Assembly: GCA_903899795.1 (NCBI GenBank)
Contig: CAIUKX010000310.1
Coordinates: 1 to 5,660, forward strand
DNA: 5,660 nt
Source of the DNA: an uncultured Flavobacteriales bacterium
GTDB lineage: Bacteria; Bacteroidota; Bacteroidia; Flavobacteriales_D; Crocinitomicaceae
Reading direction: 5' to 3'
The stretch's first letter is position 1, and each line of letters starts with the position of its first letter. Shown here in pieces: positions 1-5,095 of this stretch. The notes below the pieces were generated by a model. The model had not been told where the DNA came from. It was given only the letters and a program-made list of their open reading frames with translations, and did not search any database. The translations under genes were made by a program, and so were the position numbers.

Positions 1-102
1 ATCAGAAAGTATATTCAATTTTACAACTTTGAAAGAAGACATACCAGTATCGGAAATGTAACTCCTAATGAATGTTTTGAAAAGATGAAAAATGTATGCT
101 AA
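1..102 (+). CDS. IS3-family transposase (OrfB), C-terminal end only
   Basis: Frame 1 is open from the window edge to the TAA at 100-102 and gives 33 residues. They include YIQFYNFERRHTSIG followed by TPNE. This Y-I-x-x-Y-N-x-x-R-x-H-x-x-(I/L)-G...T-P signature is the closing part of the rve integrase core in IS3-family (IS150/IS3-like) OrfB transposases, which catalyse DDE cut-and-copy transposition. The catalytic Asp, Asp and Glu residues lie upstream, outside the window, so intactness of the enzyme cannot be judged. The protein ends within a few residues of where family members normally end, so the 3' end looks intact. What follows (103 to about 150) has the character of an IS right end. 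The start codon of the next open frame (92) overlaps this stop region in another frame. Family assignment is by motif recognition. Confidence 0.85.
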   Translation: MRKYIQFYNFERRHTSIGNVTPNECFEKMKNVC

Positions 103-152
103 AAACACCTTATTTTTGACAAGAAACTGTCCTAATAAAGGGGGTAATTATA
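103..152 (+). mobile_element. Probable right end of the IS3-family element
   Basis: IS3-family elements usually end a few tens of bases after the OrfB stop in a terminal inverted repeat. The block at about 130-150 (TGTCCTAATAAAGGGGGTAA) has a C/G-run-plus-TAATTA layout resembling terminal repeats of this family. The exact boundary (about 149-152) is inferred, because the left end is outside the window and no pair of repeats or target duplication can be compared. The boundary matters because the hydrophobic segment of the next protein begins immediately after it. Confidence 0.5.
111..118 (+). promoter_or_regulatory. Outward-facing TAnnTTTG box in the IS end
   Basis: TATTTTTG matches the Bacteroidota -7 consensus TAnnTTTG exactly and points out of the IS toward the neighbouring gene. 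A TTGACA (116-121) overlaps it, but no -10 hexamer is seen at the right distance. The nearest upstream TTTG (76-79) is too far away to be a normal -33 partner. In AT-rich DNA such a box can occur by chance, so this is only a candidate IS-borne promoter. Confidence 0.25.
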
Positions 153-521
153 GAATCTTAATTATCATTGGAATTATTGTTTTATCGTTCTTTATAAATA
201 GATACAATGTAAGACAAGCAGAATTTAAAGATGAAATTGAACAAGAAAAAATAGAAGCTTCTAAAAGTGAAAAAATAGAAGATCGAATTAGTAAAGCTGA
301 TGAAATATTAACGGAATATGTTAAAAGTCAGGATTGGTGTGATAAAAGTTATCATATTTTCGGAACTGCTCGAATATTTGAAATCGATGAAAATAATTAC
401 ACAGTTGTTAACACGGTTGATACATACAATTTTGTGGGGACAGAAATAACTAGAACTTTTAGAGCTTGTATTGATTTTCATTCAGGATATGGAAAAGTGA
501 AAGATTTCTCGTATGAATAGT

Positions 522-541
522 TAATTCCATTATAAGAATTA
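522..541. terminator. Weak hairpin between convergent genes
   Basis: TAATTC (522-527) and GAATTA (536-541) are a perfect 6-bp inverted repeat around an 8-base loop, in the 33-base gap between the stop at 520 and the convergent gene ending at 554. The stem is AT-rich and no T-run follows on either strand, so it would be a weak terminator at best. Confidence 0.25.
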
Positions 542-553
542 TACCGATAATTG

Positions 554-1144
554 CTAATCTTCATTATTTTGTGGTTGAACTATTTGAACAACTATAGGGG
601 TTGAGTTATTTTGTTGTTTATCAATATAAGTTCCAATATTGGATTTATTAATATCTCCTGTCACTTCTAAGAACAATTTACAAGCTCGAATATCTTCCCT
701 CATTGCCATACGATAAACAACTTTTAAAACTTGTGAATGAAGCATTTGAAACTCATCTTTAATGTTTTGGTAAAATTCAGATTGTTTGTATTCTTTTAAA
801 TGTTTGTATATCGTTTTACGTGATATCCCTGTAAGCTCCTGTAATCTAGTTACAGTTGGCATACTTCCATGATCAATTAAGTCTTTATGTATCGAATTAA
901 TTATTCTAACATGATTAGATTCCCACAAAGAACTGCGATTGTCTTTTGGTATTAGCTCCCAAAATTTTTTATAGTGTTCATCCCTAGCCGTTCCTTTCAA
1001 ATCTTGTTGATATTGATTTGCGATTCTTAAAAGTTCATGCTGATCTTCCTCTGTCATTTGGAAGTACTGTTCTTTTGTTATGATGTCCTGTTTTAGGATT
1101 TCTGAAAGTGTGTACTTGTGTAACCCTTGATTATTATTTTTCAT
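554..1144 (-). CDS. Helix-turn-helix DNA-binding protein, terminase-small-subunit-like
   Basis: The 196-residue protein has a clear helix-turn-helix at about 95-119: MPTVTRLQELTGISRKTIYK, with the Gly-Ile-Ser turn before the recognition helix SRKTIYKHLKEY. A second helical region follows (about 125-167), containing MAMREDIRACKLFLEVTGD. That 'small residues, D-x-x-A-x-K-x-x-L-E-x-x-G-D' pattern is typical of small-terminase/phBC6A51-like HTH proteins from phages and mobile elements. The N-terminus (1-90) is charged and helical; the tail (175-196) is Gln/Asn-rich and probably disordered. The ATG at 1144 is the first in frame and has no Shine-Dalgarno sequence. The gene lies downstream, on the same strand, of the helicase fragment, and just beyond the 9-bp repeat array, which would make a natural binding site. 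Function as repressor, initiator or terminase subunit is not settled; no large terminase is present here. Confidence 0.65.
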   Translation of the reverse strand: MKNNNQGLHKYTLSEILKQDIITKEQYFQMTEEDQHELLRIANQYQQDLKGTARDEHYKKFWELIPKDNRSSLWESNHVRIINSIHKDLIDHGSMPTVTRLQELTGISRKTIYKHLKEYKQSEFYQNIKDEFQMLHSQVLKVVYRMAMREDIRACKLFLEVTGDINKSNIGTYIDKQQNNSTPIVVQIVQPQNNED

Positions 1145-1188
1145 TGCTTAATGTATTAATAATTGCCTTTTTTATAGTGTCCGATTTA

Positions 1189-1268
1189 ATACAGATATTT
1201 TACAGGTAAAGTACAGATTTAAAACAGATAATTCATTGTTTTTGTGATGTTTACAAGTGATACAGATA
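1189..1268 (+). repeat. Left iteron-like array, five ATACAGATA-type units
   Basis: The units are ATACAGATA (1189-1197), TTACAGGTA (1200-1208), GTACAGATT (1211-1219), AAACAGATA (1222-1230) and ATACAGATA (1260-1268). The first four start at 1189, 1200, 1211 and 1222, an exact 11-bp period. That puts every copy on about the same face of the helix, as expected for cooperative binding of one protein. The fifth is a perfect copy standing apart after a 29-base gap. All five have the same orientation. Confidence 0.7.
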
Positions 1269-1348
1269 AAACGAAACTATTATTTATATTTTACTTTTTA
1301 TATCTCTTATTTTTCAACTCCCATGTTATAAGTTTAAAATAAGTGTAT

Positions 1349-1423
1349 TATCTGTATAGTTGTTGATTTTCAATTTATTATCTGTATTGTTATCTGTAAT
1401 CTATCCGTATTTGAATACAGATA
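1349..1423 (-). repeat. Right iteron-like array, inverted units plus one reversed unit
   Basis: The inverse of the same word appears as TATCTGTAT (1349-1357), TATCTGTAT (1379-1387), TATCTGTAA (1391-1399) and TATCCGTAT (1402-1410). The last three start 12 and 11 bases apart. A final unit, ATACAGATA (1415-1423), returns to the left-array orientation and abuts the stop codon of the helicase fragment. It forms an imperfect hairpin with the 1402-1410 unit. A single copy set apart from a phased cluster mirrors the left array across the AT-rich core. Confidence 0.7.
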
Positions 1424-1424
1424 G

Positions 1425-2177
1425 TTAAGATTTCCACCACGTTCTTTGTTGTCCATAGATATAATTAAGATGTTTGTTCATAGATAAGAAATGATTGATA
1501 AGTGTTTTAGCATTTTTACTATGGAACATTTTTTCATTCCTTAATGGGTTTTCAAGCGAATTATAAATACTTAAAAAGTCGCTGACTGTGAATGAAGTTT
1601 GTTTCCTGTAATTTATGATTACATCTATAATCCTTTCCATTTCTGAAAGTTTGGCATCATCACCAAATATGGCTTTAAAATTATCCTCCGTTTTATCGTA
1701 ATGAATTCTTTGTATTCCGCTTACTAAATAATACCTAACACATCGATAGACATACGAGTAAAATTTATTCCATTCTGAATTGTTCCAATCCTCAAAGAAA
1801 CTTTCCTTAAACTCATCTTTAGGAGAAAATGAAACATTGTAATAAGGCTTTATTTTATATTCACAAAAACGGGCAACGGTCGAAGCATCATTTTGATCAC
1901 AACGGAATAAGTAATTTGTGGTAATTAAAAACTTTGGACTCTCTTCTCTTTCAATCATTTCGGCTTTACTTCCTTTCTTTTGCGCATTGATACCGCCAGT
2001 TATTTGTGTATAGAGAGAGTTATAATTAAAATTGCATGGTATGTCATCACCTTCCGTACGATTTAATCCCTTGTTTTCAATTCCGTGAGCAATCGACAGA
2101 TTATCATGTTCATCCCCGGTTTTCCATTTGTAATACGTCCCGTCGTCATAAATCATTTCAGATTTTTTGTAGTACAT
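1425..2177 (-). CDS. SF3 primase-helicase C-terminal fragment lacking Walker A
   Basis: This 250-residue protein matches, from about residue 44 on, the C-terminal half of the primase-helicase family (D5/P4-like, SF3 helicase) found on Bacteroidota plasmids, integrative elements and phages. Visible landmarks are a Walker B-like DD (44-45) followed by CNFNYNSLYTQITGGI, the sensor-type strand SPKFLITTNY with Asn88, a likely arginine finger near Arg103, and the family tail with FFEDWNNSEWNKFY. The ATP-binding Walker A loop (GxxxxGK(S/T)) and any primase domain are missing. Residues 1-43 do not resemble the family, and the hydrophobic strand normally leading into Walker B is absent, suggesting a rearrangement joint near 2045-2050. 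An in-frame TAA five codons before the ATG at 2177 closes the frame, and no Walker A is visible upstream. It cannot work alone as a helicase. It could be a relic or a repurposed DNA-binding or interference protein. Confidence 0.65.
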   Translation of the reverse strand: MYYKKSEMIYDDGTYYKWKTGDEHDNLSIAHGIENKGLNRTEGDDIPCNFNYNSLYTQITGGINAQKKGSKAEMIEREESPKFLITTNYLFRCDQNDASTVARFCEYKIKPYYNVSFSPKDEFKESFFEDWNNSEWNKFYSYVYRCVRYYLVSGIQRIHYDKTEDNFKAIFGDDAKLSEMERIIDVIINYRKQTSFTVSDFLSIYNSLENPLRNEKMFHSKNAKTLINHFLSMNKHLNYIYGQQRTWWKS

Positions 2178-2362
2178 GTGTAGTAATAGTGTTTAGTTAT
2201 TTAGCTTACCAAAAGTATAGTTAAATATTGTTTAATTAGTTTATTGTTGATAAAAATATTTTTTGTTAATGTATTGAAAAAGAAATCATACCTGTTACTT
2301 TTTTAATGGTAATCCGTTATGAGACAAAAATAACCTATAGTAAACATTAAATCATTATTCCT
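2178..2362. other. Divergent AT-rich intergenic region, junction of accessory and core DNA
   Basis: This stretch separates the minus-strand helicase fragment from the plus-strand vWA gene. It is very AT-rich and contains the candidate minus-strand -7 box (2210-2217). A near match for the plus strand, TATTTTTTG (2257-2265), has one base too many between TA and TTTG. I see no tRNA end, attachment-site repeat or inverted repeat that would fix a mobile-element boundary, though a junction is expected hereabouts from the change in gene content. Confidence 0.4.
2210..2217 (-). promoter_or_regulatory. Candidate -7 box for the helicase-fragment gene
   Basis: Read on the minus strand this is TACTTTTG, an exact match to the Bacteroidota TAnnTTTG box, ending 32 bases before the ATG at 2177. 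No convincing -33 TTTG is seen at the usual spacing, and the region is AT-rich, so chance is possible. If real, it means the truncated gene starts its own transcript. Confidence 0.35.
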
Positions 2363-3913
2363 ATGAAGACACGGTACTTACTTATAATAAATGTCATTGG
2401 ATTGTTGATGACAATTAATAGCTTGAAAGCGCAGGATTGCCAATCCGAAATTGTCATTGGATTAATCAACAATAAAGGGGGAGTGTATGCCAATCAAAAG
2501 GTTGAGTTAATTAGTTATTTGGACGGGAAATCATACAAGCAGTTGAGTGATGCCAAAGGAGAAGCAACGTTTGCCGTTCCATGTAAACAAAAATTTGATG
2601 TGAAAATCTCCAATTATACCGATAAATCAAATGCCGTGTCACCTGATTTTGAAGGAGGAAGTGCATACCTGGGTTATGAATATGAACCGAACATGGCAGA
2701 GAAAGAGCAACAATTCGCAATGAGTGAAAAAGAGCGATTAGTGGTAGATAAATATGCGAAAACATTTCCAGATACAACGTATATTGAAAAAGGTACAATG
2801 GTGAAACCTCCCGAATCGACAAGCTATATGACTTTTGTACTTTCCATAATCGATTTGGATGATAAGCCTTTGGCAAATGAAATGGTAACCATCAGCGGTG
2901 AAAAAAGAAAACTTTCTTTCAAAGGGTTGACAAACTCTGCTGGAAAAATTAGTCTTTATCTGCCAAAAGGAGATAACTATTCGATCAATTTTAAATACCA
3001 AAAAAATTACCAGAATGAAATCGTAAAATATGAAAAAGGGACCTCTTCTGGTTACCTGAATTTAAGTTATATGGGGACGGTTGAATACTTGAAAAGAAAA
3101 AAAGCGGAAGAAGAAAGAATCAAACAGGAAGAAAAGCGATTGGCAGAAGAGAAAAAGAGGTTTGAGGAAAGATGCAAGGCTTTGAAAATTGAAGCGGAAG
3201 AGGCTCATCGTCGCGAAATACTGGAAGCTGCACGAATCAAAGAATCGGATATGAAACGACCAGTAATTGAAAATCCACAGGTTGGAAAAATAGGACCAGT
3301 GGATAAAGTTTTGACCCGAAATAAATGGGTAGATAAATTGATCGTTTGTGATTTAACGGGTAGCATGACACCCTATGCCGGCCAACTTTCTGCTTGGTAT
3401 CAAATGAATTGGAAATTGGAAAAAAACCTGCAATTCGTCTTTTTCAATGATGGTGACATGAAAAGGGATTCTGATAAAAAAATTGGCTCAACCGGAGGGA
3501 TATATTATCAACCAGCTACAGATTTAGGAAGTTTGGTGTCACTGATGTCATTAGTACAATCGCATGGTAGTGGTGGTGATTGCCCTGAAAACAATATAGA
3601 AGCTTTATTGGAAGGGGTGAAAAAAGCAAAACCATTCAAAGAAATTGTGATGATAGCCGACAATTATGCCCCAGTAAAAGATATCGAATTATTAAAAGAT
3701 TTTAGTAAGCCAGTACATAGTATTGTCTGCGGATCTTCCGGATTTATTCATCCCGATTATTTACGAATAGCCTGGAAAACAAAAGGTAGTGTTCACACAA
3801 TGGAAGAAGATATTACAAAAATTGCCAGTATGCTCGAAGGAGAATCCATCTCTATCAGGGGAATAACCTATAAAATAATGGGAGGGGAATTCGTTCAGTT
3901 GAAAAAGGCATAA
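2363..3913 (+). CDS. Secreted protein: two Ig-like domains, coiled coil, C-terminal vWA domain
   Basis: The 516-residue protein starts with a signal peptide (MKTRY, a hydrophobic core at 5-18, likely cut at SLKA|Q after Ala23), so it acts outside the cytoplasm. Two beta-rich, carboxypeptidase-regulatory-like domains follow: about 27-85 (SDAKGEATFAVP) and about 154-220 (LDDKPLANEMVTISG...TNSAGKISLYLPKG). A Lys/Glu-rich coiled coil spans about 240-297. The vWA domain is about 323-500, with a MIDAS-like DLTGSM (Asp330, Thr332, Ser334), a loop GGDCPENN (405-411) and MIADN with Asp433. The MIDAS is DxTxS rather than the canonical DxSxS, but the GGDxPE loop is common in bacterial vWA proteins, so metal-dependent ligand binding is plausible. 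The partner is unknown; a cell-surface or envelope interaction role is inferred. There is no lipobox (Cys26 follows the cleavage site). Stands alone on its strand and converges on the gene ending at 3918. Confidence 0.8.
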   Translation: MKTRYLLIINVIGLLMTINSLKAQDCQSEIVIGLINNKGGVYANQKVELISYLDGKSYKQLSDAKGEATFAVPCKQKFDVKISNYTDKSNAVSPDFEGGSAYLGYEYEPNMAEKEQQFAMSEKERLVVDKYAKTFPDTTYIEKGTMVKPPESTSYMTFVLSIIDLDDKPLANEMVTISGEKRKLSFKGLTNSAGKISLYLPKGDNYSINFKYQKNYQNEIVKYEKGTSSGYLNLSYMGTVEYLKRKKAEEERIKQEEKRLAEEKKRFEERCKALKIEAEEAHRREILEAARIKESDMKRPVIENPQVGKIGPVDKVLTRNKWVDKLIVCDLTGSMTPYAGQLSAWYQMNWKLEKNLQFVFFNDGDMKRDSDKKIGSTGGIYYQPATDLGSLVSLMSLVQSHGSGGDCPENNIEALLEGVKKAKPFKEIVMIADNYAPVKDIELLKDFSKPVHSIVCGSSGFIHPDYLRIAWKTKGSVHTMEEDITKIASMLEGESISIRGITYKIMGGEFVQLKKA

Positions 3914-3924
3914 TGCCTTAATTT
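3902..3924. terminator. Shared bidirectional terminator over two convergent stop codons
   Basis: AAGGCAT (3905-3911) and ATGCCTT (3913-3919) are a perfect inverted repeat around one base. Folded realistically, the stem is AAGGC/GCCTT with a five-base loop. On the minus strand the stem runs into a T-run (complement of 3902-3906), giving a good intrinsic terminator for the membrane-protein gene. On the plus strand it is followed by the weaker AATTTG. The hairpin covers the TAA at 3911-3913 and the minus-strand stop at 3918-3920. Confidence 0.6.
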
Positions 3925-5069
3925 GATAAATCTGAACAGGTGAACTCAACATAATTTCCATCACTGTTTTCCTGATCCATTTCCAGGAAATAAACTTTTC
4001 CATCTTCGATTCCGAAGGAACAAAAGCTTTTGGCGACTGAACGGAATGTTCTCATTTCAGGATAAAAAGGGACGTTTAATTCTTTAACGCTCCAGGCACT
4101 TATATCTATCAATTTTTTATCGGGGAGGTTTTTTATTTCAGTAAAATACTGACAGTATTCAGGATTGATTTTACTCACCTCTGACGTATGAATCATAATG
4201 TAATATTTATCCGTTTTACCGGAGAAAAGTGAAAAAGAAAGATAATGATCCCAATACCCGAAAAAATTGAGTACGGGTAGAATCCAGACTAAAGCAGTAA
4301 TGATCCGGATTTTAAGATCTTCAAACGAAACGGCAGTGAAAATCGGAGAATGGTCTGAGTAGAATACCAATAAAAGGAATAGCATCATTGCCACATTCCA
4401 AGGATAAACAGTAGTATTGGAATTGATCCCCAGTGGACTGATGTATACCAGGATAAAAAGGTGCATGAGTATCAAAATGTAGACTCCCCATTTTCGTGTT
4501 TTCGGAAAACAAAGCAGTAATGCCGCAGAGGTTTCTATTACGGGTAGTAAGTATCCAAATGGAAGCAGATTTTCAAGAAGATCAGGATCGGTAATTCCAA
4601 AAAGATTGGACAAGATGGATTTGAAAGCTACTTCGTTGAATTGCGGATTCAGTTTTTGCATTCCGCTCCAGAAATAAACTCCAATGAGTATGATTCTCAT
4701 GAAGTTTAACTGTTGATGTTTGGCTTCTTTAAATAAAAAGTAAGAAAGTAATAATAAAAGATAAATGTAGACCCAAGGCTGGAGTCGGTTTTGGTCTTGA
4801 AGTATCAGGAAAACAAAAAGGATCAGCAGTGAAAAATACAGCCATCTATTTTTGATAAAAAAGAGGGAAATTATCAATCCGATACTACAAAAAAACAAGA
4901 CGTAATTAACCGATGAACTAATGCTATTCAATGAATCAAACAATGGTGTCATTGGAAAGTTTCTGTCAGAAATCCATAATTTAAAGGAAAGTAATATTCC
5001 AATAAGAAAAAAGCACAGAACAGTTCTCTTGATCCACTCAATTCTTTTTTTTTCGGAAAGTTCCTTCAT
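3918..5069 (-). CDS. Multi-pass membrane protein, DoxX/HTTM-like
   Basis: The 383-residue protein has about nine predicted membrane segments (roughly 16-32, 55-72, 76-90, 98-113, 124-140, 168-187, 194-211, 223-237, 256-272), then a soluble C-terminal domain (about 280-383). The fifth segment carries GVYFWSGMQKLNPQF, and the sixth a buried Glu179 before a Leu-rich run. The '(Y/F)-x-x-G-x-x-K-L-N-P' motif and overall plan resemble the DoxX/MauE and HTTM (vitamin K-dependent carboxylase-like) membrane proteins common in Bacteroidota. The motif YLSFSLFSGKTDKYYI at the start of the tail is like that of related flavobacterial membrane proteins as I recall them. No catalytic activity can be assigned. 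The ATG at 5069 is chosen because it is the first in frame and lies 26 bases after the stop of the regulator gene, implying one transcript. Orientation and partner are unknown. Confidence 0.6.
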   Translation of the reverse strand: MKELSEKKRIEWIKRTVLCFFLIGILLSFKLWISDRNFPMTPLFDSLNSISSSVNYVLFFCSIGLIISLFFIKNRWLYFSLLILFVFLILQDQNRLQPWVYIYLLLLLSYFLFKEAKHQQLNFMRIILIGVYFWSGMQKLNPQFNEVAFKSILSNLFGITDPDLLENLLPFGYLLPVIETSAALLLCFPKTRKWGVYILILMHLFILVYISPLGINSNTTVYPWNVAMMLFLLLVFYSDHSPIFTAVSFEDLKIRIITALVWILPVLNFFGYWDHYLSFSLFSGKTDKYYIMIHTSEVSKINPEYCQYFTEIKNLPDKKLIDISAWSVKELNVPFYPEMRTFRSVAKSFCSFGIEDGKVYFLEMDQENSDGNYVEFTCSDLSN

Positions 5070-5078
5070 TTAATTGAA

Positions 5079-5090
5079 TGAAAATTTTCA
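5079..5090. promoter_or_regulatory. Perfect 12-bp palindrome between regulator and membrane gene
   Basis: TGAAAATTTTCA is a perfect 12-bp palindrome filling nearly half of the 26-base gap between the LacI-type regulator stop and the membrane-protein start. It could be an operator or just an AT-rich coincidence. LacI-family operators usually have a central CG, which this lacks, so binding by the neighbouring regulator is not supported. Confidence 0.25.
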
Positions 5091-5095
5091 GCTAA

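Larger units (their letters stand above)
92..520 (+). pseudogene. Small membrane-anchored protein, 5' end replaced by the IS
   Basis: The open frame gives 142 residues. Residues 1 to about 19 are encoded inside the IS tail, partly overlapping the transposase stop. From residue 20 a single hydrophobic segment follows (about 22-36, ILIIIGIIVLSFFIN), then a charged, Lys/Glu-rich helical stretch (about 45-70) and a C-terminal domain with two cysteines (near WCDKSY and FRACIDF). This suggests a single-pass or signal-anchored protein with its soluble domain outside the cytoplasm. There is no ATG in frame between the IS end and the hydrophobic segment, so the ancestral start and first few codons were probably lost to the insertion. 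The body is otherwise uninterrupted, and a fusion product starting at 92 could still be made. I do not recognise the family. Marked as a disrupted gene because the start is borrowed; an intact small gene is the alternative. Confidence 0.55.
1145..1424. other. Non-coding, AT-rich repeat region (candidate origin or operator)
   Basis: This 280-base stretch lies between two minus-strand genes and has no credible ORF. It holds about ten near-copies of ATACAGATA in a nearly mirror-symmetric layout: a phased cluster, a gap, a single copy, a roughly 80-base AT-rich core (1269-1348), a single inverted copy, a gap, and a phased inverted cluster. The core also contains CTTATTTT (1306-1313) and its perfect inverse AAAATAAG (1336-1343). 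An iteron-bearing core next to a helicase gene fits a replication origin with an easily melted segment. A multi-site operator for the neighbouring HTH gene fits equally well. I saw no TAnnTTTG box for the HTH gene here. Confidence 0.5.

Noticed and set aside
116..121. TTGACA as a sigma70-type -35 box
   Set aside because: No matching -10 hexamer at 16-18 bp, and Bacteroidota primary sigma factors use a different consensus.
137..147. AAAGGGGGTAA as a ribosome binding site for the small membrane protein
   Set aside because: No start codon follows at suitable spacing in the right frame, and the run is better explained as part of the IS terminal repeat.
1189..1423. CRISPR array
   Set aside because: Units are only about 9 bp, occur in both orientations, and are spaced by 2-30 bases rather than uniform spacers.
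2036..2224. Plus-strand ORF of 62 residues overlapping the helicase fragment
   Set aside because: Antisense to the fragment's N-terminal coding region and without motif support.
2363..2440. Lipoprotein signal in the vWA protein
   Set aside because: Cys26 is present, but the preceding residues (KAQD) do not form a lipobox; a standard signal-peptide cut after Ala23 fits better.
2511..2876. Minus-strand ORF opposite the vWA gene
   Set aside because: Lies entirely inside a well-supported gene and has no recognisable motifs; a shadow frame. The same holds for the minus-strand frames at 2738-3001 and 4321-4512, and for 3761-4003, which overlaps the ends of two real genes.
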